Source of the DNA: Allobosea vaviloviae
GTDB lineage: Bacteria > Pseudomonadota > Alphaproteobacteria > Rhizobiales > Beijerinckiaceae
Direction: 5' to 3'
Assembly (NCBI RefSeq): GCF_001298265.1
Contig: NZ_LGSZ01000040.1
Location: forward strand, 62,001 to 126,000
DNA: 64,000 nucleotides
Below are positions 1 through 9,550 of this stretch, one piece after another. Below the pieces are notes generated by a model. It worked only from the letters and a program-made list of their open reading frames with translations. It was not told the DNA's origin and made no database searches. The position numbers and the translations under genes are program-made. Every line of letters begins with the position of its first letter. Positions within the stretch are counted from its first letter, which is position 1.

Positions 1-899
1 CCGACATCACCGAAATGCCGCCGCATCTGCGGCCGGTCAACATGATGTTCCAGTCCTACGCGCTGTTCCCCCATCTCAGCGTCGCCGACAACATCGCCTA
101 TGGGCTGAAGCGCGAGAGGCTGCCTCGTGCCGAGATCGCGCAGCGGGTCGCGGAGATGCTGGCGCTGGTCAAGCTCGACGGCCTGGGCAAGCGCAGGCCC
201 GACCAGCTTTCCGGCGGCCAGCGCCAGCGCGTCGCGCTCGCCCGTGCGCTCGCCAAGCGCCCCAAGCTGCTGCTGCTCGACGAGCCGATGGCGGCGCTCG
301 ACCGCAAGCTGCGCGAGGCGACGCAGTTCGAGCTGATGGATCTGCAGAGCGAACTCGGCACCACCTTCATGGTCGTGACCCATGACCAGGACGAGGCCAT
401 GACCATGGCCGACCGCATGGCGGTGATGGATCATGGCAGGCTGGTCCAGATCGGCCCGCCCGACGTGATCTACGAAGCACCGGTCAACGCCTACGTCGCC
501 AGCTTCGTCGGCGACATCAATGTGCTGGAGGGCCATGTCGTCGCGGTCGAGGGCGATCTCGTCCGGGTCGAGACCGGGATCACCGGCATGGTCGAACTCG
601 ACGAGGAGGCGCCGGCGCTGGCGATCGGAGCTTCCGTGCTCGTCGGTCTGCGGCCGGAGAAGCTCGACCTCAGCCATGACGAGCCGCCGCAGCCCTTCAA
701 CAAGGTCGCGGGCGAGATCTGGGATATCGGCTATCTCGGCGACGTCACCATGGTCCAGGTCATGGTGGGAGGCGAGGGCGGCTGGCTGGTCAAGGTGGCG
801 CTGACCAACCGCAGGCGCCGGGCCGCGCGCCCCTTCGCCTGGGAGGACAAGGTCTGGCTCTCCTGGGACGTCGAGGCCGGGTTGGTGCTGAAGCCGTGA
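1..899 (+). CDS. Polyamine-type ABC transporter ATP-binding protein, 5' truncated
   Basis: This is the ATPase of an importer, probably for spermidine or putrescine (PotA-like). The reading frame is open from the window edge, so the true start and the Walker A region lie outside. Visible are the Q-loop (MMFQSYALFPH), the ABC signature (LSGGQRQRVALARALA), Walker B (LLLLDEP), the D-loop and the H-loop (VVTHDQDEA). A C-terminal TOBE-like substrate-regulatory part follows. Two matching permease genes lie downstream on the same strand. The substrate is inferred from family resemblance only; other PotA/FbpC-type ligands are possible. Confidence 0.9.
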   Translation, partial: DITEMPPHLRPVNMMFQSYALFPHLSVADNIAYGLKRERLPRAEIAQRVAEMLALVKLDGLGKRRPDQLSGGQRQRVALARALAKRPKLLLLDEPMAALDRKLREATQFELMDLQSELGTTFMVVTHDQDEAMTMADRMAVMDHGRLVQIGPPDVIYEAPVNAYVASFVGDINVLEGHVVAVEGDLVRVETGITGMVELDEEAPALAIGASVLVGLRPEKLDLSHDEPPQPFNKVAGEIWDIGYLGDVTMVQVMVGGEGGWLVKVALTNRRRRAARPFAWEDKVWLSWDVEAGLVLKP

Positions 900-922
900 G
901 AGGCGCGAGGAACGCGACTTAT

Positions 923-1054
923 CCCCTTCCCCCCGCTTGCGGTGGGGAAGGGTTAGGGATGGGGGGCCGCAAAGCCGGAACTCTATCCTCGGTCGTCGCA
1001 CCGAGCGGCACTGCCCCCCACCCTGACCCTCCCCACCGCAAGCGGGGGGAGGGG
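923..1054. repeat. Long imperfect inverted repeat between transporter genes
   Basis: Two arms of about 41-44 bp, at 923-966 and 1014-1054, are imperfect reverse complements and share the core CCCCGCTTGCGGTGGGGA. They are separated by about 47 bp. They fill most of the gap between the ATPase and the first permease. This looks like a dispersed REP/RIME-type palindrome and could form an mRNA stem-loop that tunes relative expression in the operon. Confidence 0.7.
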
Positions 1055-1095
1055 ATGCGCGTTGCAGTCGCGCCGAGCCTTTTCGGCCGCCGATC

Positions 1096-1992
1096 ATGAG
1101 CGGAAGGTCTCACGCAGCCTCCCGTCTCGTCGTGGCCGCGCCTTATCTCTGGCTGCTGCTGTTCTTCCTCGCGCCCTTCGCGATCGTGCTGCGCATGGCG
1201 CTGTCGGACGCCGACACCGCGCTGCCGCCCTACGCACCGCATTTCGAGGGTTTCGCGACGCTCCGGGAGTTCCTCGGCAAACTCGATCTCGAGAATTTCC
1301 GCCTGCTTGCCGACGATGCGCTCTACTGGGACAGCTATCTCCAATCCCTGCGACTCGCTGGCCTGACGACGCTGATCGCGCTCGCGATCGGCTATCCGCT
1401 CGCCTATGCGATGGCCGCGGCCCCCCGGCATTGGCGGCCTGTCCTGCTGGTGCTCGTGGTGCTGCCGTTCTGGACCTCGTTCCTGATCCGGGTCTACGCC
1501 TGGATCGGCATCCTGCGCCCCGACGGCCTGCTTGACATCGTGCTCGGCGGCCTCGGCCTGACCGACGAGCCGCTGCGGCTTTTGAACACGGAAGCCGCGG
1601 TGCTGATCGGCATGGTCTATTCCTATCTGCCCTTCATGGTGCTGCCGCTTTATGCGATGCTGGAGAAGCTCGACCGCAGCCTGCTGGAGGCCGCAGCCGA
1701 TCTCGGCGCGACGCCGGTGACGGCTTTTCTGACCGTGACGCTGCCGCTGTCGCTGCCGGGCATTCTGGCCGGCGCGGCGCTCGTCTTCATCCCCTCGGTC
1801 GGCGAGTTCGTCATCCCCGATCTGCTCGGCGGGCCTGATACCGTGATGATCGGCAAGGTCCTCTGGAACGAGTTCTTCTCGAACCGCGACTGGCCGCTGG
1901 CGTCTGCCGTGGCGATCGTGCTCCTGGTCGTGCTCGTCCTGCCGCTGGCGCTGCTGCAGCGGGCAAGGCAGGGCAGGGAGGCACAGCCATGA
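1096..1992 (+). CDS. ABC transporter permease, PotB-like
   Basis: An inner-membrane permease subunit of 298 residues with about six hydrophobic segments. It carries the cytoplasmic EAA loop (EAAADLGATPVTAFLTVTLP, about residues 196-215) that docks on the ATPase. Its length is normal for PotB. The stop overlaps the start of the next permease gene by 4 bases, so the two are translationally coupled. With the preceding ATPase it forms the core of a polyamine-type importer. The binding protein is not in the window. The family call is firm and the substrate is inferred. Confidence 0.9.
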   Translation: MSGRSHAASRLVVAAPYLWLLLFFLAPFAIVLRMALSDADTALPPYAPHFEGFATLREFLGKLDLENFRLLADDALYWDSYLQSLRLAGLTTLIALAIGYPLAYAMAAAPRHWRPVLLVLVVLPFWTSFLIRVYAWIGILRPDGLLDIVLGGLGLTDEPLRLLNTEAAVLIGMVYSYLPFMVLPLYAMLEKLDRSLLEAAADLGATPVTAFLTVTLPLSLPGILAGAALVFIPSVGEFVIPDLLGGPDTVMIGKVLWNEFFSNRDWPLASAVAIVLLVVLVLPLALLQRARQGREAQP

Positions 1993-2777
1993 GGCGGCTC
2001 GGCCCCGGCCTCATCCTCGCTCTGGTCGCGGGATTCGCCTTCCTCTATCTGCCGATCCTGGCGCTCGTCGCCTATTCCTTCAATGCCTCGCGGCTGGTCA
2101 CGGTCTGGGGCGGGTTCTCGACGCATTGGTACGGCGCCTTGCTGTCGAACCAGCCCTTGCTCGACGCCGCCTGGCTGAGCATCCGGCTCGCCTTCGTCTC
2201 GGCGACGCTGGCGACGGCGCTGGGCACGATGGCGGCGTTGGCGCTCGCCCGGCATGGCCGGTTTCGCGGCCGCATGCTGTTCTCCGGCATGGTCTTGGCG
2301 CCGCTGGTGATGCCGGAGGTGATCACGGGCCTGTCGCTGCTGCTGCTGTTCGTCGCCGTCGATGTCGAGCGCGGCTTCTGGACGGTGACGATCGCCCACG
2401 CGACCTTCGGCCTCGGCTTCGCCTGCATCGTCGTGCAGGCGCGGCTTGCCGGCTTCGACAGCTCGCTCGAGGAAGCGGCCCGCGATCTCGGCGCGACCCC
2501 GTTGGTGACATTCGCGACGGTGACGCTGCCGTTGATCTGGCCGGCGGTCGCCGCCGCCTGGATGCTCGCCTTCACGCTCTCGCTCGACGATCTCGTCATC
2601 GCCAGCTTCACCACCGGGCCGGGCGCGACCACCTTGCCGATGCGGCTCTATTCCGCGATCAGGCTCGGTGTATCCCCGGAGATCAACGCCGCCTGCACAT
2701 TGATGATCGGCGCTGTCGCACTGGCCGTGATCGCAGCCTCGCTGCTGCTGAAGCGGCGGCAGGCTGTGGGCGGCTAA
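1989..2777 (+). CDS. ABC transporter permease, PotC-like
   Basis: The second permease of the importer, 262 residues and about six membrane segments. Its EAA motif (EEAARDLGATPLVTFATVTL) is about residues 158-177. It begins inside the end of the PotB-like gene (ATGA-type overlap). Its position as last gene of the cluster and its length fit PotC. No terminator hairpin stands out directly after it. The next gene begins about 100 bases downstream and looks unrelated. Confidence 0.9.
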   Translation: MRRLGPGLILALVAGFAFLYLPILALVAYSFNASRLVTVWGGFSTHWYGALLSNQPLLDAAWLSIRLAFVSATLATALGTMAALALARHGRFRGRMLFSGMVLAPLVMPEVITGLSLLLLFVAVDVERGFWTVTIAHATFGLGFACIVVQARLAGFDSSLEEAARDLGATPLVTFATVTLPLIWPAVAAAWMLAFTLSLDDLVIASFTTGPGATTLPMRLYSAIRLGVSPEINAACTLMIGAVALAVIAASLLLKRRQAVGG

Positions 2778-2877
2778 ACGGCGGGTGAACGCTGGCCTCA
2801 AGCGCCGTTCAGACGCGATCTGCGAATGTCCGTGTCAGGCAAGGGGATGTCCCGGGCCACCAGACAGGACGAGGACC

Positions 2878-3144
2878 ATGTTCCGCAAGTTCGCCGCGAC
2901 CAGACTAGCCAGCCTTGCCATCGGTGCAGCGGCCCTGGCCGCCGCCAGCGTGATGACCGTCAGCCCTGCCGCGGCCTTCGGCGAGGGCTACGGGCCGCGC
3001 TACGACACGCCGGCCTATGGCTGGCGCCCGGCGCCGCCGGCGGTTCACGGCTATTGGGGCCGCCGCCGCTGGCAGCACTACAATGACGGCTATGGCGTCC
3101 GGCCGCCCCCGCCGCGCTACGGCTATGGTTACGGCTGGCGCTAG
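2878..3144 (+). CDS. Small secreted Gly/Tyr/Pro-rich protein
   Basis: Predicted protein of 88 residues with a classic signal peptide: MFRKFAATRLAS, then a hydrophobic core, then cleavage near SPAAA-FGEG. The mature part is short, rich in Gly, Tyr, Arg and Pro, and contains repeated GYGW/YGYG pieces. I chose the ATG at 2878 rather than the upstream ATG at 2785 because only this start gives an N-terminal signal peptide. Probably a periplasmic or surface protein. No function is recognised. Confidence 0.7.
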   Translation: MFRKFAATRLASLAIGAAALAAASVMTVSPAAAFGEGYGPRYDTPAYGWRPAPPAVHGYWGRRRWQHYNDGYGVRPPPPRYGYGYGWR

Positions 3145-3172
3145 TGTCGCGCAGCGACGACCGTGATCATGG

Positions 3173-3202
3173 GACAGGCGCGGCCCGCCGGCCGCGCCTG
3201 TC
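3173..3202. terminator. Bidirectional intrinsic terminator
   Basis: A perfect 13-bp stem (GACAGGCGCGGCC / GGCCGCGCCTGTC) with a 4-base loop lies between two convergent genes ending at 3144 and 3205. Placement and symmetry suit a shared terminator, though no long T run follows. Confidence 0.75.
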
Positions 3203-3204
3203 TG

Positions 3205-5367
3205 CTATTCGGCAGCCGTGCGCTGGACGTATCCGAGCCGGCTGTTGAGGTCTTCCAGCAGCTTTTCTGCGGCGTCGGCGATGACAGTGCCCGGCGGGAA
3301 GATCGCCGAGGCTCCGGCCTGATAGAGCGCGTCGAAATCCTGGGGCGGAATCACGCCGCCGACGACGATCATGATGTCGGGTCGTCCTGCGGCGGCCAGC
3401 GCCGCCTTGAGCTCCGGCACCAGCGTCAGATGGCCCGCCGCGAGCGACGAGACGCCGATGATGTGGACGTCGTTCTCGACGCCCTGGCGCGCGGCCTCCT
3501 CGGGCGTGGCGAAGAGCGGCCCGATATCGACGTCGAAGCCGAGATCCGCGAAGGCCGAGGCGATGACCTTCTGCCCGCGATCATGCCCGTCCTGCCCCAT
3601 TTTGGCGACGAGGATGCGCGGGCGGCGGCCATCGGCCTCCTCGAACGCCTGCGTCATCATCTGCACGCGCGTGACCGCAGGATTCATGGTGCCGACCTCC
3701 CGCTTGTAGACCCCCGAGATCGACTTGATCTCGGCCCGGTGGCGCCCGAACACCTGCTCCATCGCCAGTGAGATTTCGCCGACGGTCGCCTTGGCCCGCG
3801 CCGCCTTCACGGCGAGGTCGAGCAGATTGGCCTCGCCCTTCGCGCCTTCGGTCAGGGCTGTCAGCGCCGCCTGGACATCGGCTTCGTTGCGCTCGGCCTT
3901 GAGCCTCCGCAGCTTTTCGAGCTGCTGGGTCCGCACCGAGGCGTTGTCGACCTTGAGGACGTCGATCGAGGCCTCGTTGTCGGGCTTGAACATGTTGACG
4001 CCGATGATCGCCTGCTGGCCACCATCGATGCGCGCCTGCGTCTTGGCGGCGGCCTCCTCGATGCGAAGTTTCGGGATGCCGGCTTCGATCGCCTTGGCCA
4101 TGCCGCCCAGCGCCTCGACCTCGGTGATGTGGCCCCAAGCCTTCGTCGCCAGTTCCGCCGTCAGCCGCTCGACATAGTAGGAGCCGCCCCAGGGATCGAT
4201 GATGCGGCTTGTGCCGCTCTCCTGCTGCAGCACGATCTGAGTGTTGCGGGCGATGCGGGCGGAGAAATCGGTCGGCAGCGCCAGCGCCTCGTCGAGCGCA
4301 TTGGTGTGCAGTGACTGGGTATGGCCTTGCGTCGCCGCCATCGCCTCGATCATCGTGCGCGGCACATTGTTGAACACGTCCTGCGCCGTCAGCGACCAGC
4401 CGCTCGTCTGGCAATGGGTGCGAAGCGGGAAGGATTTCTCGTTGGTCGCGCCGAAATCCTTGACGAGCTTGGCCCAGATCAGCCGTCCGGCCCTGAGCTT
4501 CGCCACCTCCATGAAGAAGTTCATGCCGATCGCCCAGAAGAAGGACAGGCGCGGCGCGAAGGCATCGACGCCGAGCCCCGCCCGCTGGCCGGCGCGGATG
4601 TATTCGACGCCGTCGGCCAGCGTATAGGCGAGCTCGAGGTCCTGCGTCGCACCGGCTTCCTGCATGTGGTAGCCGGAGATCGAGATCGAGTTGAACTTCG
4701 GCATGTTGGCCGAGGTGTAGGAGAAGATGTCGCCGATGATCCGCATCGAGGGGGCTGGCGGATAGATATAGGTGTTGCGGACCATGAACTCCTTGAGGAT
4801 GTCGTTCTGGACGGTCCCCGAAAGCTTGGCCGCCGGAACGCCCTGTTCCTCCGCCGCGACGATATAGAGCGCCAGAACGGGGAGCACCGCACCGTTCATC
4901 GTCATCGAGACGCTCATCTGGTCGAGCGGGATGCCGGAGAACAGCGTGCGCATGTCGTAGATCGAGTCGATCGCGACACCGGCCATGCCGACATCGCCGC
5001 CAACGCGCGGATGGTCGGAATCATAGCCGCGATGCGTCGCCAGATCGAAGGCGACGGAGAGGCCCTTCTGCCCGGCGGCGAGGTTACGTCGATAGAAGGC
5101 GTTGGAATCCTCGGCCGTGGAGAAACCGGCATATTGCCGGATCGTCCAGGGCTGGTTGACATACATCGTCGGGTAGGGCCCGCGCAGATAGGGCGCGATG
5201 CCCGGCAGTGTATCGACGAAAGGCAGGCCGTCGCGATCGTCAGCCGTGTAGAGCGGCTTGACCGGGATGCCCTCGGGCGTCAGCCATTCCTCGCCGACCG
5301 GCAGCATGGCCGGGGAGGGCATCCGGCCTTCGAAGCCGAGCTTTGTGAAATCCGGGATGGCTGTCAT
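3205..5367 (-). CDS. scpA: Methylmalonyl-CoA mutase large (alpha) subunit
   Basis: The adenosylcobalamin-dependent mutase that converts (R)-methylmalonyl-CoA to succinyl-CoA, the last step of propionyl-CoA assimilation. The protein has 720 residues. The N-terminal part is the TIM-barrel substrate domain (for example [20 protein letters not shown]). The C-terminal part is the B12-binding domain with the cobalt-ligand motif DGHDRG near residue 600. Translation most likely starts at 5367 (MTAIPDF), with GGGAGA just upstream, and not at the longer in-frame start at 5394. The stop of thiD overlaps this start (ATGA). The catalytically inactive partner subunit is encoded upstream at 6820-8826. Confidence 0.95.
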   Translation of the reverse strand: MTAIPDFTKLGFEGRMPSPAMLPVGEEWLTPEGIPVKPLYTADDRDGLPFVDTLPGIAPYLRGPYPTMYVNQPWTIRQYAGFSTAEDSNAFYRRNLAAGQKGLSVAFDLATHRGYDSDHPRVGGDVGMAGVAIDSIYDMRTLFSGIPLDQMSVSMTMNGAVLPVLALYIVAAEEQGVPAAKLSGTVQNDILKEFMVRNTYIYPPAPSMRIIGDIFSYTSANMPKFNSISISGYHMQEAGATQDLELAYTLADGVEYIRAGQRAGLGVDAFAPRLSFFWAIGMNFFMEVAKLRAGRLIWAKLVKDFGATNEKSFPLRTHCQTSGWSLTAQDVFNNVPRTMIEAMAATQGHTQSLHTNALDEALALPTDFSARIARNTQIVLQQESGTSRIIDPWGGSYYVERLTAELATKAWGHITEVEALGGMAKAIEAGIPKLRIEEAAAKTQARIDGGQQAIIGVNMFKPDNEASIDVLKVDNASVRTQQLEKLRRLKAERNEADVQAALTALTEGAKGEANLLDLAVKAARAKATVGEISLAMEQVFGRHRAEIKSISGVYKREVGTMNPAVTRVQMMTQAFEEADGRRPRILVAKMGQDGHDRGQKVIASAFADLGFDVDIGPLFATPEEAARQGVENDVHIIGVSSLAAGHLTLVPELKAALAAAGRPDIMIVVGGVIPPQDFDALYQAGASAIFPPGTVIADAAEKLLEDLNSRLGYVQRTAAE

Positions 5368-6197
5368 GGCTGTCTCCCGCCCGTTCGATCCCACCAGTGG
5401 TGGAAATGATGCACCGGTCCGTGGCCATGGCCAACCGGAACCTCGTCGGCCGCGGCGATGGCCGCGGTAATATAGGTCTTGGCGTGGCCGACAGCCTCCG
5501 GCAGGGCCAGCCCCTTCGCCAGTCCGGATGCGATGGCCGAGGACAGCGTGCAGCCCGTGCCATGGGTGTTGCGCGTCGCGATCCGCGGGGCGTCAAAACG
5601 GTGGCGGGCGCCGCCGGCGAGCAGGAGCAGGTCGCTGCTGGTCTCGCCGCTTCCATGCCCGCCCTTGATCAGCACATTGGCGGCGCCGAGCGCTGCAAGC
5701 CTGTCGGCCTGTTCGTCGATGGCGGCTTCTGTCTCGGCGACGCTGCTGCCGAGGAGGGCTGCCGCCTCCGGCAGGTTGGGCGTGCTCAATGTCGCCAGCG
5801 GGAGGATGTGGCGCCGGATTGCATCGACCGCGTCGTTTTCAAGCAGGCGTGCGCCCGATGCCGCGATCATGACGGGGTCGAGCACGATGTTGCGCGCCTT
5901 GTGCCGCCTGAGCCCGGCGGCGACCGTCTCGATCAGCTCCGCCGTCGCGAGCATGCCGATCTTGACGGCGGCGACGTCGAGATCCTCGAAGACGGCGTCG
6001 ATCTGCTTGGAGACGAAATCGGCCGGCACGGCGTGGATGGCGCTCACGCCCTTCGTGTTCTGCGCCGTCAGCGCCACGATGACGCTGGCGCCATAGACCT
6101 GATGGGCCGCGAAGGTCTTCAGGTCGGCCTGGATGCCGGCGCCGCCGCTGGAATCCGAGCCGGCGATGGTCAGGGCGATGGGATGGGGTCCGCTCAC
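5364..6197 (-). CDS. thiD: Hydroxymethylpyrimidine/phosphomethylpyrimidine kinase
   Basis: A thiamine-biosynthesis kinase that phosphorylates HMP and then HMP-P. The 277 residues match the family from the N-terminal [17 protein letters not shown] to the ATP-binding and anion-hole motif [20 protein letters not shown]. The start is a GTG at 6197 that overlaps the stop of the antitoxin-like gene (GTGA); its end overlaps the mutase start. It is therefore embedded in one co-directional cluster with the mutase genes, although thiamine synthesis has no direct tie to propionate metabolism. Confidence 0.95.
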   Translation of the reverse strand: MSGPHPIALTIAGSDSSGGAGIQADLKTFAAHQVYGASVIVALTAQNTKGVSAIHAVPADFVSKQIDAVFEDLDVAAVKIGMLATAELIETVAAGLRRHKARNIVLDPVMIAASGARLLENDAVDAIRRHILPLATLSTPNLPEAAALLGSSVAETEAAIDEQADRLAALGAANVLIKGGHGSGETSSDLLLLAGGARHRFDAPRIATRNTHGTGCTLSSAIASGLAKGLALPEAVGHAKTYITAAIAAADEVPVGHGHGPVHHFHHWWDRTGGRQP

Positions 6198-6475
6198 TCG
6201 GCTGCTTCCAATGTGATCCGAAGCTTCGTGCCGGTCGCCTTGGCATAGCGCTCCAGCGTTCGGGTCGAAGGCTTGCCGCGGCCGCTTTCGAGCCTGGCGA
6301 TGACCGACTGCGTCGTGCCCATGCGCTGGGCGAGTTCTTCCTGGGTGAGGCCCGCCCGTGTCCGTGCGCGGGTCAGCGAGGTCAGAAGGGCAAACTCCTC
6401 CTCCAGCGCGTCATATTCGCGCTTGAAATCGGGATCCTTCATCTGCGCGAGGCCCCATTCGCGAACGCTTTTCAT
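6194..6475 (-). CDS. XRE-family antitoxin (HigA-like)
   Basis: A 93-residue protein with a helix-turn-helix in the C-terminal half ([23 protein letters not shown]). The domain layout fits HigA-type antitoxins, which neutralise the toxin and repress their own operon. The ATG at 6475 overlaps the toxin stop (TGATG), giving toxin-first order as in higBA. A TTG three bases upstream is also in frame but less likely. A frequent alternative annotation is simply XRE transcriptional regulator. Confidence 0.85.
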   Translation of the reverse strand: MKSVREWGLAQMKDPDFKREYDALEEEFALLTSLTRARTRAGLTQEELAQRMGTTQSVIARLESGRGKPSTRTLERYAKATGTKLRITLEAAE

Positions 6476-6807
6476 CAAACCTCCTTGGCGCGCATTCGCG
6501 CTATGCGAAGTTCCTTGGGTGGAGTCTTCTCTGTCTTCTTGACGAAAACGCGGACGATCACGACCCGCTTTCCCGTTGCCGTGACATAGATGGCGCGAGC
6601 GATTCCATCTCTGCCGGTCAGGCGCAATTCCCAGAGCTTGTCGCCCAGCGGCTTAACCCAGCCGTAAGGCAGAACATCCAAACCCTCATCCTCGATGATT
6701 TCGGCATAGCGAAACAGCTTGGCGCGGATGTCGTCTGACAGGGCATCGGCTTCGGCTTTGACGACAGCGTTCAGGAATTCGAAGCTCCAACCGGACGTCG
6801 TCGACAT
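6475..6807 (-). CDS. RelE/HigB-family toxin (phage Gp49-like)
   Basis: A 110-residue basic protein with the Gp49-like core: WVKPLGDKLWELRLTGRDGIARAIY, then VVIVRVFVKKTEKTPPKEL and a terminal RMR. These features mark ribosome-dependent mRNA interferases of the HigB/RelE superfamily. It lies directly before its XRE partner with a 3-base overlap. It is 13 bases downstream of the small mutase subunit gene, so the pair may be read from the mutase promoter as well as its own. Confidence 0.85.
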   Translation of the reverse strand: MSTTSGWSFEFLNAVVKAEADALSDDIRAKLFRYAEIIEDEGLDVLPYGWVKPLGDKLWELRLTGRDGIARAIYVTATGKRVVIVRVFVKKTEKTPPKELRIARMRAKEV

Positions 6808-6819
6808 AGCAAAAAAGCG

Positions 6820-8826
6820 TTAATCAGACAAGGCTTGCGAAGCGATCGCGAGCGCCTTGCCGAGAACCGCAACCGAATCGCAGCCCGTGAAGATAAATTC
6901 CCCGACCCCCGCCTTGCTGAGCTCCACTTCCAGTTCGCCTGGCCGGCCGGCGAGCCAGACCGTCGCTCCGGCCGCCGTCAGCGCCTGAGCTGAGGCCACG
7001 CCCTCGGCAGCGTAGCCGGCGTCCGAGCCGCACAGGCAGGCGAGCCGCGCGCCCGAGGCCCTGAAGGCCGCAACCAGCGCGGCGGCGATGTCGGTGACGC
7101 CGTCCTTTGCAAACCCCTCGCCGCTGGGCGCCGAGAGCCCGCCAGCCTCGAACAGATTGCGGGCGAAGCCGGCCCGCGCGGCGAAGTCCGCGATCGGCCC
7201 CAGCGTCGCCAGAAAGACCATGGGTCGCTCGGCTGCGGCGTCCGCCCTGTCACGCAGGGCCTCGAACGGCTCGGCCAGCCTCTGCGACGGCAGGGCCTGG
7301 GCGCGCAGGCCGTCCTCCGGAGCGCTCAGGGCCATGTCGCGCCCTGCGCCCTTGGCCAGCCGGTCGATCAGGTCGCCCTGATCCTGCTCGGAGGCCTTGC
7401 CGGGAGCGGTCTCGGATTTCGCCCGCGCGACTGGCGCGACAGGGAGAACCGAGACGGCCGCCTCCCTCAGATTGGGGAACTCGCTCGTGCCGGTGATCGG
7501 CTCGCGGCGCGTGGCGATGGCCTTGGCGCGCACGTCGCGCTGTTTGGCGAGGTCGGCTTGCAGCGTGCCACCGGCCAGCGCCGCGACGATGCCCGGGAGG
7601 CCGTTGCCGGCCTGGCGCTCCAGTCCTTGCAACTCGGTCCAGGCCTGTTCGCACAGCGCCTGCGTCAGCGCCTCGAAGCCGCCGGCTCCCGCTGCCGGAT
7701 CGGCGACGCGCCAGAGATTGGCCTCCTCCAGCAGGACGAGTTGGGTGTTGCGCGCGATGCGCCGCGCGAAGACATCCGGCAGCCCCAGCGCAGCGGTGAA
7801 GGGTTGCACGGCCACGCTATCTGCTCCGCCGACGCCGGCCGCGAAGGTCGCGATCGTGCCGCGCAGCAGATTCACCCAAGGGTCGCGCCGGGTCAGCGAG
7901 CGCCACGCCGTCTCGGCATGCAGCACCATCGGCGTCGGTGTCAGGCCGCAGGCTTCCTGCACGCGCGCCCAGAGCAGGCGCGCCGCCCGGAACTTGGCGA
8001 TGGTCAGGAATTCGTCGGTGTCTGCGACCAGGACGAAGGAGATCGCGTCGCGCGCCTCCGCGAGCGAAAAGCCTTCCGCTTCCAGCGCGCGCAGATAGGC
8101 GATGGCCGTTGCCAGCATCGCGCCGAGCTCCAGCGCCTCGCTGGCGCCCGCCTCGTGCCAGGGCCGGGCGTCGGCGGTGATGAAGGGCCCCGCGAATCCG
8201 CGAGCCTTCAAGGCGCGGATGGTCTGCGTCAGCCTGCGGCCGATCTCGGGCCAGGGCGCCGCGAGGCTACCCGTGCTGGCGAGCTGCCCGACCGGGTCGA
8301 GTCCGAAGTCGATCGCGGTCGTGTCGGGTGCGATGGTGCGCCGTTCGACGAGAGCCGCCAGCATCAGCGCGTTGACACGGCCATGCGGAGCGGGATCGAG
8401 CCGCAGACGGATCAGGTCGAGCATGACGCCGTCGAGGCTGGCATCGAGTGCCGCGACATCATCGGCAACAAGGCCGTAGCCGCGTGCCGCGGGGGCGCCG
8501 GCAAAGGCGAGCGTCAGTGAGTCCGCGCCGCCTTCCAGATCGGCCAGCGCGAGCCTTTGCGCCTCGCCGGGTTCGGGATGGTCGAGGCGAGCGGCGACAT
8601 GCCAGCGGCCGGTCTCGCCGCGCAAAGGTCGCAGCGCGGGAGATGCGCTGTCGTAGAGCGGCTCGATCCGGATGCCGTCTGCCGTGCGGCCGACCAGCCG
8701 CTTCTCGAAATCGGCGCCTTTGAGCACCTTGTCGACCGCCGCACGCCAAGTCTCACGCGAGGGCGCCGGAAAGGCATCCATGAAGGGCAGGTCGTCGGGG
8801 AGGTCGGATGCAGGGGCCGAGTTCAT
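6820..8826 (-). CDS. mutA: Methylmalonyl-CoA mutase small (beta) subunit
   Basis: The non-catalytic partner of the heterodimeric mutase, 668 residues. It follows the family fold (MDAFPAPSRETWRAAVDKVL near the N-terminus, RIARNTQLVLLEEANLWRV in the barrel). The DxHxxG cobalamin-ligand motif is absent from its C-terminal flavodoxin-like domain (LACLCGSDAGYAAEGVASA), as expected for MutA. GAGGA lies upstream of the start. The matching large subunit is 1.4 kb downstream, separated by a toxin-antitoxin pair and thiD. Confidence 0.93.
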   Translation of the reverse strand: MNSAPASDLPDDLPFMDAFPAPSRETWRAAVDKVLKGADFEKRLVGRTADGIRIEPLYDSASPALRPLRGETGRWHVAARLDHPEPGEAQRLALADLEGGADSLTLAFAGAPAARGYGLVADDVAALDASLDGVMLDLIRLRLDPAPHGRVNALMLAALVERRTIAPDTTAIDFGLDPVGQLASTGSLAAPWPEIGRRLTQTIRALKARGFAGPFITADARPWHEAGASEALELGAMLATAIAYLRALEAEGFSLAEARDAISFVLVADTDEFLTIAKFRAARLLWARVQEACGLTPTPMVLHAETAWRSLTRRDPWVNLLRGTIATFAAGVGGADSVAVQPFTAALGLPDVFARRIARNTQLVLLEEANLWRVADPAAGAGGFEALTQALCEQAWTELQGLERQAGNGLPGIVAALAGGTLQADLAKQRDVRAKAIATRREPITGTSEFPNLREAAVSVLPVAPVARAKSETAPGKASEQDQGDLIDRLAKGAGRDMALSAPEDGLRAQALPSQRLAEPFEALRDRADAAAERPMVFLATLGPIADFAARAGFARNLFEAGGLSAPSGEGFAKDGVTDIAAALVAAFRASGARLACLCGSDAGYAAEGVASAQALTAAGATVWLAGRPGELEVELSKAGVGEFIFTGCDSVAVLGKALAIASQALSD

Positions 8827-8965
8827 GCGCGCCGGTCCTCGTCTTTACGCATCTGTGCGGTCGCGAGGTGGTGATTGCCATGGGCGACGACGCATCGCCA
8901 TTCCTACTTCGTCGCAAGGCGCCTGCGCAAACCCGCGCCGACGGGCGCAGGGGCAGGCAAACGAC

Positions 8966-8987
8966 AACGCCGCCTCGCGGCGGCGTT
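8966..8987 (-). terminator. Hairpin after the 9012-9398 gene
   Basis: A 9-bp perfect stem AACGCCGCC / GGCGGCGTT with a 4-base loop, 24 bases past the stop of the minus-strand gene. The following minus-strand bases (GTCGTTTG) are moderately T-rich, so this probably ends that transcript. Confidence 0.6.
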
Positions 8988-9011
8988 GGACGCTCTCGAT
9001 GGCGCTTTGGA

Positions 9012-9398
9012 TCAGACGAACTGGCCGAGCCCCGGAATGGCGCCGACGATGGCGCCCATCGCATCCTCGCCCGCCTTCTCGCGACCGACCGCGAACATCT
9101 CCTTGGAGACCGACTGGATTTGGCCCATCGACAGGCCCGCGCCCATCAACTGGCCGCCCAGCGCCATCACGCCGCCGCCGCCGCCCATCAGGCCGCCGAC
9201 CATGCCCATCAGCCCACCCTTGGCGCCGCCTTCGGCCGTCGCGAGTTCCTGCGCGCCCGGCAGCGCCGCCATCAGCTCGCCGATCTCGGCCGCCGGTCCT
9301 TCCTTCTGCAGGAAGGCGAGGATGATGCCGATCGCCTTGCGGGCGAGCTCTTCGTTGAGGCCCGAGGCCGCGATCACGCGGGAGATCAGTTCATCCAT
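9012..9398 (-). CDS. Conserved hypothetical protein, Gly/Met-rich
   Basis: 128 residues starting MDELISRVIAASGLNEELA. A helical N-terminal half (KAIGIILAFLQKEG...LMAALPG) weakly resembles DUF2267/DUF937-type proteins. A flexible stretch of repeated GGLMGMVGGLMGGGG follows, then an amphipathic C-terminus. I chose the start at 9398, with AGGACG upstream, over an in-frame start 60 bases earlier. It is divergent from the HerA-like gene with about 150 bases of shared promoter space. Function unknown. Confidence 0.7.
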   Translation of the reverse strand: MDELISRVIAASGLNEELARKAIGIILAFLQKEGPAAEIGELMAALPGAQELATAEGGAKGGLMGMVGGLMGGGGGVMALGGQLMGAGLSMGQIQSVSKEMFAVGREKAGEDAMGAIVGAIPGLGQFV

Positions 9399-9550
9399 GG
9401 TCTTCGTCCTGTCGTTGGGTGTGGCGCGAGATAGTTCACATATCAACGTTTCGATCAAGTCGGCAGAGCAGCCTGCGATCGCACTTCCGCCAGCGGGCGC
9501 GTTTCGCTACACCCTTGCCCTGACGTTTCGATAACGCAACAGGCGGGGCC

